NCBI GenBank assembly: GCA_963696505.1
Contig: CAVOKN010000003.1
Span: 1-56,310 of the forward strand
From: CAVOKN01 sp963696505
GTDB lineage: Bacteria > Pseudomonadota > Gammaproteobacteria > Burkholderiales > Rhodocyclaceae
DNA length: 56,310 nucleotides
Direction: 5' to 3'
The notes under the pieces are model-generated. The model made no database searches and had not been told where the DNA came from. It saw only the letters and a program-made list of their open reading frames with translations. The position numbers and the translations under genes were made by a program. Below are positions 17,925 through 25,845 of the stretch, piece after piece; position 1 is the first letter of the stretch; every line of letters starts with the position of its first letter.

Positions 17925-18875
17925 ATGAAAATTCGAACTATCCTCGTGATGCTGTGGGCGCTGCTCGCAGCCAATGCCGTACCTGCGGCAGACAGCGCGC
18001 TGCAGGAAGACCTCAACCGCCAGTTGCGCGAAGCCGCGACCGTCAACGATGTCGAAGACGTTCGCAAGCTGCTGGCCAAAGGGGCCAATGTCGAATCGGC
18101 CAACGAGTTCGGCAAGACCGCACTGATGCGCGCGGTGGAAAGCGGCGGCTCGAAGAGCGCCACGGTGCTGCTGTCCAAGGGTGCCAATGTCAATGCCCGC
18201 ACCGTCGCCGGCTGCACGGCACTGACTTTCGCGGCGGAGAACGGCCACGCCGACATCTCGGCCATGCTGGTGGAACTGGGCGCCAACGTCCATGACCGGA
18301 CCCGCGCCGGCTGGGACGCGCTGATGATCTCGGCGCGCCTCGGCTACGACGTCATCGTCGCGCAACTGCTCGACTTCCACGCCGACCCCAACGCCACCGA
18401 TCGCTATGGTGACACCGCCCTGCACGGCGCCGCCGAAAAGGGCCACGCCAAGGTGATCGCCGTGCTGCTCAAGCACGACGCCCACCCCAACCAGCCCAAC
18501 CGCAAGGGTGAAACGGCGCTGATCAAGGCCGCCGAGAAGGGCCATGCCGATGCCATCAAGCAGATTGCCGCCAAGGGCGCCGACGCCAACCTGAAGGACA
18601 AGAACGGCGACACGGCGCTGCACTTCGCCGCTGCCAAGGGGCATGCCGCCGCGGTTCAGGCCCTGCTGGCAGCCGGGGCCGACCCCAACATCACCGACCG
18701 TGCCGGCAGCACGCCGCTGATGGACGCGGCCGAAGCCGGCCATGACAAGGTAGTGAAGGCGCTGCTCGACAAGGGTGCGCGCACGGACGCCAAGGACGCC
18801 GACGGCAAGACCGCACTACAGATCGCGGAAGGCCGCAAGCAAGCGGCCGTGGTGAAAATCCTTCAGGGCAAGTAG
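17925..18875 (+). CDS. Exported ankyrin-repeat protein
   Basis: This is a 316-residue protein with a signal peptide (MKIRTILVMLWALLAANAVP, cleavage near AAD). It has about eight ankyrin repeats with the standard pattern, such as GDTALHFAAAKGHAAAVQAL and GKTALMRAVESGG. No enzymatic domain is visible. Ankyrin proteins are binding scaffolds. Next to fccAB and cytochromes, a periplasmic assembly or docking role for the redox proteins is plausible (inference). It lies 37 bases after the NapC/NirT-type gene and is followed by a terminator, so it is the last gene of the cluster. The ribosome binding site is weak. Confidence 0.9.
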   Translation: MKIRTILVMLWALLAANAVPAADSALQEDLNRQLREAATVNDVEDVRKLLAKGANVESANEFGKTALMRAVESGGSKSATVLLSKGANVNARTVAGCTALTFAAENGHADISAMLVELGANVHDRTRAGWDALMISARLGYDVIVAQLLDFHADPNATDRYGDTALHGAAEKGHAKVIAVLLKHDAHPNQPNRKGETALIKAAEKGHADAIKQIAAKGADANLKDKNGDTALHFAAAKGHAAAVQALLAAGADPNITDRAGSTPLMDAAEAGHDKVVKALLDKGARTDAKDADGKTALQIAEGRKQAAVVKILQGK

Positions 18876-18892
18876 GAAGAGTCAGTCCCCGC

Positions 18893-18930
18893 AGGCCGGC
18901 GCTTCCCTCAGGGGTCGAGCCGGCCTTTCT
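18893..18930 (+). terminator. Terminator at the end of the sulfide-oxidation cluster
   Basis: AGGCCGGC and GCCGGCCT form an 8-bp stem with an 18-base loop, followed by TTCT. It lies 18 bases after the ankyrin gene stop and before the convergent HerA-like gene. Confidence 0.6.
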
Positions 18931-18979
18931 GCTTTCCGCCATATCCCGTACCGTGCGCCGCGCGCACCAGTCGGCGGAC

Positions 18980-20488
18980 TCAGCGCTTGCGCCCGCCGAA
19001 GATCGACCCCAGCACGCCGCGCACGATCTCCCGCCCCAACCCCGAGGCGACGCTGCGGGCGGCACTCTTGGCTGCGCTCTGCACGACGCCGTCGCGCCTG
19101 CCGCCGCGCGGCCCGGTGCTGCCAAACAGGATCTCGCCGACCGCTCCGCCGAAAATGCCGCCACCCTCTTCCTTCTTGACCTCCGGCGCGCCCGCCGCCT
19201 CGGACGCTTCTGCGGCGCGGCCCCTCAATTTCTCGTAGGCCGATTCTCGGTCCACCACTTCCTCGTAGCGCCCGTACAGCGCCGAGCCGCGGATCAACTC
19301 GCCGCGTTCCTGCGCCGTCAGCGGGCCGAGGCGCGAAGCCGGCGGCAGAACAAAGGTGCGCTCGACGATGCTGGGCCGCCCCTTCTCGTCGAGGAAGGAC
19401 ACCAGCGCCTCGCCGGTGCCCAATTCCATGATCGCCTCGGCGGCGTTGAACTTGGGGTTGGCGCGCATGGTTTCGGCTGCCGTCTTCACCGCCTTCTGAT
19501 CGCGCGGCGTGAAGGCGCGCAGCGCGTGCTGCACGCGGTTGCCCAACTGCGCCAGCACCGTGTCCGGCACGTCCAGCGGATTCTGCGTCACGAAATACAC
19601 GCCCACGCCCTTGGAGCGGATCAGCCGCACCACCTGCTCGATCTTCTCCAGCAGCGCCTGCGGCGCATCGTTGAACAGCAGGTGGGCCTCGTCGAAGAAG
19701 AACACCATCTTCGGCTTCTCCACATCGCCCACTTCCGGCAACTGCTCGAACAGCTCCGCCAGCAGCCACAACAGGAAGGTGGAATAGAGCTTGGGCGAGT
19801 TGTAGAGCTTCTCGGCGGACAGGATGTTGATCACGCCGCGGCCGTGGGCGTCGGCCTGCATCAGGTCGCCGATGTCCAGCATCGGCTCGCCGAAGAACTT
19901 GTCGCCCCCCTGCTCCTCGATCGCCAGCAGGCCGCGCTGGATCGCGCCGATGGAGGCGGTGGCGACATTGCCGTAGTCGGTGGTGAATTGCTTCGCGTTG
20001 TCGCCGACGTACTGCACCATCGCCCGCAGGTCTTTCAGGTCGAGCAACAGCAGGCCATTGTCATCGGCGATCTTGAACACCAGCGTCAGCACCCCGGCCT
20101 GGGTTTCGTTGAGCCCCAGCAGGCGCGCAAGCAGCAGCGGCCCCATGTCCGACACCGTGGCGCGCACCGGATGGCCGCCCTCGCCAAACACGTCCCAGAA
20201 CACCACCGGACTCGCATAGGGCGTGAAGTCGGCGAGCCCCAGCAGATCGAGGCGCTGCTGGAACTTGGGCGAGACCGTTCCCGCCGCCCCCATGCCGGAG
20301 AGATCGCCCTTCACGTCCGCCATGAAGACCGGCACGCCGATGTAGGAGAAACGCTCCGCGAGGGATTGCAGCGTCACCGTCTTGCCGGTACCGGTGGCGC
20401 CGGTGATGAGCCCGTGGCGGTTCGCCATCTGGGGCAGCAGCGCTTGGAACTGGTCGCCGGACTTGGCGACGTAGAGGGGATCGGCCAT
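18980..20488 (-). CDS. HerA/VirB4-like P-loop ATPase (DUF853, YjgR-type)
   Basis: This is a 502-residue ATPase. The N-terminal Walker A is GATGTGKTVTLQSLAERFS and Walker B is MVFFFDEAHLLFND. A sensor/Arg-finger region is VYFVTQNPLDVPDTVLAQLG. The C-terminal 70 residues are low complexity, Gly/Ala-rich and basic, and end in GSIFGGRKR. The family (DUF853, YjgR) is related to HerA-FtsK motor ATPases; its substrate is unknown. The ATG at 20,488 (MADPLYVAKSG) has GGAG at 8 bases; a GTG at 20,497 is an alternative. It is divergent from yebC with 61 bases between starts. Confidence 0.88.
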   Translation of the reverse strand: MADPLYVAKSGDQFQALLPQMANRHGLITGATGTGKTVTLQSLAERFSYIGVPVFMADVKGDLSGMGAAGTVSPKFQQRLDLLGLADFTPYASPVVFWDVFGEGGHPVRATVSDMGPLLLARLLGLNETQAGVLTLVFKIADDNGLLLLDLKDLRAMVQYVGDNAKQFTTDYGNVATASIGAIQRGLLAIEEQGGDKFFGEPMLDIGDLMQADAHGRGVINILSAEKLYNSPKLYSTFLLWLLAELFEQLPEVGDVEKPKMVFFFDEAHLLFNDAPQALLEKIEQVVRLIRSKGVGVYFVTQNPLDVPDTVLAQLGNRVQHALRAFTPRDQKAVKTAAETMRANPKFNAAEAIMELGTGEALVSFLDEKGRPSIVERTFVLPPASRLGPLTAQERGELIRGSALYGRYEEVVDRESAYEKLRGRAAEASEAAGAPEVKKEEGGGIFGGAVGEILFGSTGPRGGRRDGVVQSAAKSAARSVASGLGREIVRGVLGSIFGGRKR

Positions 20489-20508
20489 GGGCAGCACTCC
20501 GGGGCAGG

Positions 20509-20514
20509 TATAAT
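20509..20514 (+). promoter_or_regulatory. Candidate -10 element (TATAAT) for yebC
   Basis: A perfect TATAAT lies 36 bases upstream of the yebC start in the divergent gap. The same context, (CAGG)TATAATTTCG/TATAATTCGCG, recurs before tolB and before the tRNA gene. No good -35 box is visible here. Confidence 0.45.
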
Positions 20515-20549
20515 TTCGAGTTGATTCTAAAGCAGGTTTCGAGGAAAAA

Positions 20550-21275
20550 ATGGCCGGTCATTCCAAGTGGGCGAATATCCAGCATCGCAAGGGTCGCCAG
20601 GACGAAAAGCGCGGCAAGGTCTTCTCGCGGCTAGCGAAGGAGATCACCGTTGCGGCGAAGATGGGCGGCGGCGATGCGGGCTTCAACCCGCGGCTGCGGC
20701 TTGCGGTGGAAAAGGCCAAGGCGGTGAACATGCCTGCGGACAACATCGACCGCGCCATCAAAAAGGGCACGGGCGAGCTGGAAGGCGTCAATTACGAAGA
20801 GATCCGCTACGAGGGCTACGGCATCGGCGGGGCGGCGGTGATGGTGGACTGCCTCACCGACAACCGCACCCGCACCGTCGCCGAAGTGCGCCACGCCTTC
20901 GCCAAGCACGGCGGCAACCTCGGCACCGACGGCTCGGTGGCCTTCATGTTCAAGCACTGCGGCCAGTTCCTGTTCGCACCGGGCACCAGCGAAGACAAGG
21001 TGATGGACGCGGCGCTGGAGGCCGGCGCCGAGGACGTGGTCAGCAACGAGGACGGCTCGGTGGAAGTGATCTGCGCCCCGGGGGATTACGAAGCGGTGAA
21101 GAACGGCCTGACCAAGGCCGGCCTCAAGCCCGAACTCGCCGAAGTGACGATGAAGCCGCTCAACGAGGCGGTGCTCAAGGGCGACGAGGCGGCGAAGATG
21201 CAGAAGTTGCTCGACGCCATCGAAGACTTGGACGACGTGCAGGACGTCTATACCACCGCCTCGATAGAGGAGTAG
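20550..21275 (+). CDS. yebC: YebC/PmpR-family protein
   Basis: This is a 241-residue protein with the invariant N-terminus MAGHSKWANIQHRKGRQDEK and the full three-domain YebC fold, without frameshifts. Family members have been described as transcription regulators and, more recently, as ribosome-associated factors that help translate proline-rich stretches. In many proteobacteria yebC precedes ruvC-ruvA-ruvB. Here ruvC follows about 3.6 kb later, after an EamA gene, an IS607 insertion and ybjQ. Confidence 0.96.
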   Translation: MAGHSKWANIQHRKGRQDEKRGKVFSRLAKEITVAAKMGGGDAGFNPRLRLAVEKAKAVNMPADNIDRAIKKGTGELEGVNYEEIRYEGYGIGGAAVMVDCLTDNRTRTVAEVRHAFAKHGGNLGTDGSVAFMFKHCGQFLFAPGTSEDKVMDAALEAGAEDVVSNEDGSVEVICAPGDYEAVKNGLTKAGLKPELAEVTMKPLNEAVLKGDEAAKMQKLLDAIEDLDDVQDVYTTASIEE

Positions 21276-21313
21276 GCGAACCGGGTGCGCTGGGCGTACC
21301 CGATCGACCGAAT

Positions 21314-21330
21314 GGTGCGCGCAGCGCACC
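21314..21330. repeat. Small palindrome GGTGCGC-GCA-GCGCACC
   Basis: This is a perfect 7-bp inverted repeat followed by CTAC, in the yebC-EamA gap. A related degenerate version (GGCGCGCATGGCGCGTCCTAC) occurs near 27,528-27,548 between ruvB and ybgC. It is probably a REP-like dispersed element of this chromosome. Confidence 0.5.
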
Positions 21331-21340
21331 CTACCCTTCC

Positions 21341-22195
21341 ATGCAGGCCCTGATGCCGCTGCTCTTCGTCTTTCTGTGGAGCACCGGCTTCATCGGCGCC
21401 AAGTTCGGGCTGCCCCACGCCGAGCCGCTGAGCTTCCTGCTGGTCCGCTATGCCCTGGTGATCACGCTGATGACGGCGCTCGCCGTCGCCACCCGCGCGC
21501 CCTGGCCGCGGGAGCAGCGCCATGTGCTGCACATTGCGGTGAGCGGCATGCTGGTGCATGGGGTGTATCTGGGCGGCGTGTTCGTCGCCATCCGCCACGG
21601 CCTGCCGGCCGGCATCACGGCGCTGGTGGTGGGCATGCAGCCGCTGCTTACCGCTGCCGGCGCAGGCTGGCTGCTGCGGGAGAGCGTGCTGCCGCGCCAG
21701 TGGCTCGGCCTGGTGCTGGGGCTGGGAGGCGTGGCGCTGGTGGTGGGCGAAAGTCAGAACCTGGGGAGCGGCGTCCCCGGCGTGACCTGGCTTCCCGCCA
21801 TCGCCGCGCTGCTCGGCATGACGGCAGGCACCCTGTACCAGAAGCGCTTCTGCCCCCACTTCGATCTGCGTACCGGGTCGGTGGTGCAGTTTGCTGCCGC
21901 CGCCCTGATCACCGCTCCCGTGGCGCTGACTTTCGAGGATTTCCGCATCGACTGGACGCCGCAGTTCGTCTTTGCCCTCGGCTGGCTGGTGCTGGTGCTC
22001 TCGGTGGGCGCGATCAGCCTGCTGAACCTGCTGATCCGCCAGGGTTCGGCGGTAAAGGTGGCGAGCCTGTTCTATCTCACGCCCCCGACCACGGCGCTGA
22101 TCGCCTGGGCGGTGTTCGGCGAAACCCTTGGGCCGGCGGCGATCGCCGGCATGGCGGTGGCGGTATTCGGGGTGTGGCTGGCGCGCAGAAATTGA
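21341..22195 (+). CDS. EamA/DMT-family transporter
   Basis: This is a 284-residue inner-membrane protein with about ten hydrophobic helices in two EamA repeats. The first repeat starts LLFVFLWSTGFIGAKFGLPH and has LVVGMQPLLTAAGAG. The second has the helix pattern ending PTTALIAWAVFGETLGPAA, typical of drug/metabolite exporters. The substrate is unknown. The ATG at 21,341 gives the normal N-terminus. It is in the same direction as yebC, 65 bases downstream. An IS607 element begins about 40 bases after its stop. Confidence 0.9.
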   Translation: MQALMPLLFVFLWSTGFIGAKFGLPHAEPLSFLLVRYALVITLMTALAVATRAPWPREQRHVLHIAVSGMLVHGVYLGGVFVAIRHGLPAGITALVVGMQPLLTAAGAGWLLRESVLPRQWLGLVLGLGGVALVVGESQNLGSGVPGVTWLPAIAALLGMTAGTLYQKRFCPHFDLRTGSVVQFAAAALITAPVALTFEDFRIDWTPQFVFALGWLVLVLSVGAISLLNLLIRQGSAVKVASLFYLTPPTTALIAWAVFGETLGPAAIAGMAVAVFGVWLARRN

Positions 22196-22282
22196 GTGTC
22201 ACTGGGCTCGGGTAGAATCGTCGGCTTCCACGGAGGCTGACTCTACCATTACACATAATGCGCAATAATGTACTATTGGCTC

Positions 22283-22912
22283 ATGGAAAACACCATGAGC
22301 ACAGGCAAGGCGGCGAAGCTGCTGGGCGTCTCGGTCAAGACCTTGCAGCGCTGGGAGCGCGAGGGGCGGCTCACTGCTGTGGCGCGCACCGACAGCAATC
22401 GGCGCCTGTATACCGAAGCGCAGATTCGCGAATTCATCGGCCTGCGCCAGTCGGTGAATACGCCGATCCGGCTGGTGGCGTACTGCCGCGTCTCCAGTGC
22501 CGCGCAAGAACCGGATTTGGCGAATCAGCGCAAAGTGCTGGAGGAATTCGTGGTGGCCAAAGGTCTTGCCAACGTCGAGTTTGTCGAGGAAGTGGGCGGC
22601 GGGCTGAACTTCAAGCGCAAGCGGTTTCTGGCGCTGATGGAAGATATTGGCCGACGCGAAGTCAAGACACTGATTCTGGCGCACAGGGATCGGCTGACCC
22701 GGTTCGGCTTCGAGTGGTTCGAGCACTTTGCCAAAATCAATGGCTGCGAACTGCTAGTGCTCAATCAAGAACGTCTTTCTCCCGAGCAGGAAATGGTGCA
22801 GGACTTGATGACCATCGTGGATTGCTTTTCGTCCCGGTTATACGGTCTGAGGAACTACCGAAAAAAGCTGGACGAGGCATTGAAGAAGGATGCGAACAAT
22901 GAGCCAAGCTGA
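22283..22912 (+). CDS. tnpA: IS607-family serine recombinase (transposase TnpA)
   Basis: This is a 209-residue protein. An N-terminal MerR-like helix-turn-helix (GKAAKLLGVSVKTLQRWERE) is followed by a serine resolvase catalytic domain. The nucleophile Ser is in AYCRVSSAAQEPDLANQR, and the arginines of the active site are in ILAHRDRLTRFGFEW. This order (HTH first, catalytic second) is characteristic of IS607 TnpA. Length is normal and the frame is intact. Start choices are 22,268, 22,283 and 22,295. The stop overlaps the next ORF. Confidence 0.93.
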   Translation: MENTMSTGKAAKLLGVSVKTLQRWEREGRLTAVARTDSNRRLYTEAQIREFIGLRQSVNTPIRLVAYCRVSSAAQEPDLANQRKVLEEFVVAKGLANVEFVEEVGGGLNFKRKRFLALMEDIGRREVKTLILAHRDRLTRFGFEWFEHFAKINGCELLVLNQERLSPEQEMVQDLMTIVDCFSSRLYGLRNYRKKLDEALKKDANNEPS

Positions 22913-23216
22913 GAAAGTGACTATCTATTGCCACGGTGGATGCGGGCGCTTTGTGACGTTACGTAAGAGCAAGGTTCATCAGGCCGATTATTACTTATGT
23001 CATTCCCGGCTGGACGGGATTGAGTGCGAAGCAAAGCTTGCGCCACTGCAACCCGGCAAGGTTCGCGTGGAGGATATGTACGCCGCCGCATCGTTCTGGG
23101 GGTATCGCGATGTATGGCCTGACGCACCGCAGGCAGCATCGGTCATGCGTGCCCGCGAGATTCTTGCGGCGGGTGTGGCGCAAATGGCCATCGAACAGGC
23201 CCGGCGATGCAACTGA
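22899..23216 (+). CDS. Small Cys-rich accessory protein between tnpA and tnpB
   Basis: This is a 105-residue protein I do not recognise. The N-terminal half has the Cys/His set YCHGGCGRF, YLCHSRL and IECEAKL, a possible zinc-binding knuckle. The C-terminal half is helical (SVMRAREILAAGVAQMAIEQ). AAGGA lies 8 bases upstream of the ATG at 22,899. The gene overlaps the end of tnpA by 14 bases and the start of tnpB by 10 bases, so translation of all three is coupled. That arrangement argues for a real, co-selected gene of the element. A role in recombination control or in TnpB function is speculation. Confidence 0.7.
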   Translation: MSQAEKVTIYCHGGCGRFVTLRKSKVHQADYYLCHSRLDGIECEAKLAPLQPGKVRVEDMYAAASFWGYRDVWPDAPQAASVMRAREILAAGVAQMAIEQARRCN

Positions 23217-24580
23217 CCCACAAGATCGCACTTTGTCCAACGCAAGAACAGGGGAACTACTTCGCCCGCGCCTGCGGCACGGCGCGCAAGGTGTGGAACT
23301 GGGCGCTGGATGAGTGGAACAAGCAATACGCGGCGGGCCAAAAGCCCAACGCGATGGCGCTCAAAAAACAATTCAACGCGGTCAAATACCAATTGTTCCC
23401 TTGGCTCAAGGATATGCACCGCGACAGCCACGCCCAACCATTCGAGCATCTGGCTCGTGCATGGAAACGGTTCTTTGCCGACATCGAGGCAGGAGCGCGT
23501 ATCGCCCCTGATTGCAAACACCTGCGCCGCAGTCTGCGCCAGCAGGGCGTGAAGTTGGCGTATCCGCCGACCTTCAAGAAGAAGGGGCGGTGTCTGGACA
23601 GCTTTTACGTCGCCAACGACAAGTTCAAAGTAGATGGGAAAACCATCCGCTTGCCCAAGATTGGCGATGTGTCGATGCGTGAGGCGCTGCGTTTCAAGGC
23701 AAAGATTCTCGGGGCAACGGTATCGCGCACTGCCGAGCGCGGGTTCGTTGCCATCCAGGTCGAGGTGCCCGATGCCGTGTTTTACCGACAACGCAATGGC
23801 AATGCGATTGAAGGCGTCGATCTGGGCATCAAGGCCGCAGCCACGCTGTCCAGCGGCGAGGCCATTGAGGCACCCAAACCGCTCAAGGCGGCGTTGCGCC
23901 GGCTGAAGATTCGTGGACGGCGTCTGAGCCGCAAAGTGGAAGCGGCGAAGGTCAAGGCCGGGTTTGTACCCAAGGCCAATCTGCCCAAAGGCACGAAACT
24001 TCCTGCTTCGAACAATCGCAAGAAGTCTGCTGCGACATTGGCAAGGCTGCACGCCCGCGTTGCCAATGTCCGAGCGGATTTCACCCACAAGCTCACGATC
24101 CGGCTCTGCCGCAAAAACCAAGCGGTGGTGATCGAGGATTTGAACGTCAAGGGCATGCTGGCGAACGATAAACTCGCCCGCGCCATCAGCGACGTGGGCT
24201 TTGGGATGTTTCACTTGAAGCTCGAATACAAGGCTGAACGTTACGGCACCCGGCTGGTCATTGCTGATCGCTGGTATCCGAGCAGCCGCTTGTGTTCGGT
24301 CTGTGGCTGGAAAAACGAGGCGTTGGCCTTGCGCGACCGGGAATGGACGTGTGCGCAGTGCGGCACACACCATGACCGCGATCTCAACGCGGCACGCAAC
24401 CTCGAACGGCTGGCAACCGCAACTGCCCTACCCGTGGCGAGTCCGTCCGGCAACGGCGGCGCTGCCTCTGGAATGGTTCCAGAGACAGCCGGGAAAGTCA
24501 CGCCTGTCAAATACGAATGTGGTCAGCAAGACACGTCGGGGCAGGAAAAGAACCGTGCGCATATTTGCGCACTTTCTTGA
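23207..24580 (+). CDS. tnpB: TnpB RNA-guided nuclease (IS607-associated)
   Basis: This is a 457-residue protein, the ancestor type of Cas12. The N-terminal wedge region begins with the usual MQLTHKIALCPTQEQ and ARKVWNWALDEW. The RuvC nuclease residues are all present: Asp in GVDLGIKAAATL, Glu in VVIEDLNVKGM and Asp in HHDRDLNAARNLERL. The zinc ribbon is CSVCGWKNE and CAQCGT. It therefore looks catalytically complete. The last 50 residues (from about SPSGNGGAAS) are low in similarity and overlie the region where the guide RNA is expected. It starts inside the accessory ORF (10-base overlap). Confidence 0.92.
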   Translation: MQLTHKIALCPTQEQGNYFARACGTARKVWNWALDEWNKQYAAGQKPNAMALKKQFNAVKYQLFPWLKDMHRDSHAQPFEHLARAWKRFFADIEAGARIAPDCKHLRRSLRQQGVKLAYPPTFKKKGRCLDSFYVANDKFKVDGKTIRLPKIGDVSMREALRFKAKILGATVSRTAERGFVAIQVEVPDAVFYRQRNGNAIEGVDLGIKAAATLSSGEAIEAPKPLKAALRRLKIRGRRLSRKVEAAKVKAGFVPKANLPKGTKLPASNNRKKSAATLARLHARVANVRADFTHKLTIRLCRKNQAVVIEDLNVKGMLANDKLARAISDVGFGMFHLKLEYKAERYGTRLVIADRWYPSSRLCSVCGWKNEALALRDREWTCAQCGTHHDRDLNAARNLERLATATALPVASPSGNGGAASGMVPETAGKVTPVKYECGQQDTSGQEKNRAHICALS

Positions 24581-24587
24581 TAGCAGG
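24420..24587 (+). ncRNA. Predicted omega (reRNA) guide RNA scaffold at the tnpB 3' end
   Basis: TnpB guide RNAs come from the 3' end of tnpB plus the element's right end. Here the region contains a terminal hairpin (GTGCGC, ATATTT, GCGCAC at 24,555-24,572) a few bases before the inferred end. The guide portion would start in the flanking ybjQ leader. This is position-based inference; no structure was computed. Confidence 0.35.
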
Positions 24588-24595
24588 AATCTGCC

Positions 24596-24916
24596 ATGCT
24601 CATGAGCACCACCCCCACCATCGAAGGCCATCGCATCGCCAAGTACCACGGCGTGGTGACCGGCGAGGCCATCATCGGCGCCAACATGTTCCGCGACTGG
24701 CTGGCTTCGATCCGCAACGTCGTCGGCGGACGTTCCGGTGCCTACGAAAACGCCCTTGCCGGCGCGCGCAAGGATGCGCTCGGCGACATGGAGGAAGCCG
24801 CCGACGACCTCGGTGCCAACGCCGTGGTCGGCATCGACTTCGACTACGAAGTGCTGGGCGCGGACAACGGCATGATGATGGTGTGCGTGTCGGGCACCGC
24901 GGTCACGCTGGACTGA
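24596..24916 (+). CDS. YbjQ-family (UPF0145) protein
   Basis: This is a 106-residue protein of the YbjQ/UPF0145 family, which forms pentamers of unknown function and has been called a heavy-metal-binding domain. Signatures are GVVTGEAIIGANMFRDW and the C-terminal GANAVVGIDFDYEVLG. The gene starts only about 9 bases after the inferred right end of the IS607 element. Its original promoter is therefore probably displaced, and expression may depend on read-through from tnpB. An alternative start is at 24,602. Confidence 0.88.
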   Translation: MLMSTTPTIEGHRIAKYHGVVTGEAIIGANMFRDWLASIRNVVGGRSGAYENALAGARKDALGDMEEAADDLGANAVVGIDFDYEVLGADNGMMMVCVSGTAVTLD

Positions 24917-24927
24917 GCGCCCTACCG

Positions 24928-25461
24928 GTGACGGAAGCCGCGATCCGCATCCTCGGCATCGACCCGGGGCTGCGCGTCACCGGCTACGGCGTGATCGACC
25001 GGGTCGGCAACCGCTTGAGTTATGTGTCCAGCGGCTGCGTGCGCGTGCCTGTGGGCGAGTTGCCGGGCCGCCTCAAGACCATCCTGGAAGGGCTGGGCGA
25101 GATCATCGGCGAGTTCCGGCCGCAGCAGGTGGCAGTGGAGAAGGTGTTCGTGAACGTCAATCCGCAATCGACGCTGCTGCTCGGCCAGGCGCGGGGCGCG
25201 GCGATCTGCGCCGCCGTGGCGCGCAGCCTGCCGGTGGCGGAGTACACCGCGCTGCAGATCAAGCAGGCGGTGGTCGGCCACGGAAAGGCGGCCAAGGACC
25301 AGGTGCAGCACATGGTCAGGCGCCTGCTCGCCCTGCCCGGCGACCCCAGCCCGGACGCCGCCGATGCGCTCGCCTGCGCCATCTGCCACGCGCATGGCGG
25401 ACAGGGGCTGGGGGCGATCGCCACCAGCGGTTTTCGGGTGCACCGTGGGAGGCTGGTATGA
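24928..25461 (+). CDS. ruvC: Crossover junction endodeoxyribonuclease RuvC
   Basis: This is the 177-residue Holliday-junction resolvase. The catalytic Asp is in ILGIDPGLRVTGYGVI, a Glu in VAVEKVFVNVNPQST, and the C-terminal Asp residues in DPSPDAADALACAICHAH. The start is the GTG at 24,928, giving VTEAAIRILG. It works with RuvAB, encoded downstream. It overlaps the next gene by 4 bases (ATGA). Confidence 0.95.
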   Translation: MTEAAIRILGIDPGLRVTGYGVIDRVGNRLSYVSSGCVRVPVGELPGRLKTILEGLGEIIGEFRPQQVAVEKVFVNVNPQSTLLLGQARGAAICAAVARSLPVAEYTALQIKQAVVGHGKAAKDQVQHMVRRLLALPGDPSPDAADALACAICHAHGGQGLGAIATSGFRVHRGRLV

Positions 25462-25829
25462 GCCACGATCGAAGCCTGGCGCCGCAGCGCGCCGGTGTCT
25501 GGAAACTGACTTTCGCGGCACTGCTGATTTCCGCCTGCGCCCACGGCCAGTCCGCCGGGGAACCCGCCCCTGCGGCAGGCGAAGCCCTCGCCGCAAAGCC
25601 TGCGTCGAGCGCCTTCTGCCTGTTCGAAGTCCCCGCCAGCGGTGGCACGCGCAAACTGCTCAACCTCGGCATCGTCCAGTACATCGACCTGAGTGCCGAC
25701 GAAGTGCGCATCTACTATGGCGGCGGCAACCTCGGCGGCGGCCACGAGGTACGCATCGCGCTCAAGAGCCGGGACGAAGGCCCGGCGCTGATCGCCCGCA
25801 TGCAAAAGGCGGCGCAGGAGTGCAAGTGA
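25458..25829 (+). CDS. Small putative lipoprotein between ruvC and ruvA
   Basis: This is a 123-residue protein with an N-terminal hydrophobic segment ending in a lipobox-like ALLISACAHG (Cys about residue 27). It has a single small domain afterwards (FCLFEVPASGGTRKLLNLG, then EVRIYYGGGNLGGGHEVRI). I do not recognise the family. It overlaps the ruvC stop by 4 bases and sits 16 bases before ruvA, so it is inside the ruv operon, an unusual place for an exported protein. Confidence 0.65.
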   Translation: MSHDRSLAPQRAGVWKLTFAALLISACAHGQSAGEPAPAAGEALAAKPASSAFCLFEVPASGGTRKLLNLGIVQYIDLSADEVRIYYGGGNLGGGHEVRIALKSRDEGPALIARMQKAAQECK

Positions 25830-25845
25830 AGCCCACTCAACCGAC

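Larger units (their letters stand above)
22234..24587 (+). mobile_element. IS607-family element with tnpA, accessory ORF and tnpB
   Basis: The element has a serine recombinase (tnpA), a small extra ORF and an RNA-guided nuclease gene (tnpB) in one overlapping transcription unit. IS607 elements lack terminal inverted repeats and recombine at a GG core. I place the ends at GG 22,232-22,233 and GG 24,586-24,587, which would rejoin TTCCACGG with AATCTGCC directly before ybjQ. The ends are inferred, not proven. The insertion separates ybjQ from a TAGAAT-like -10 element at 22,213-22,218. Confidence 0.75.
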
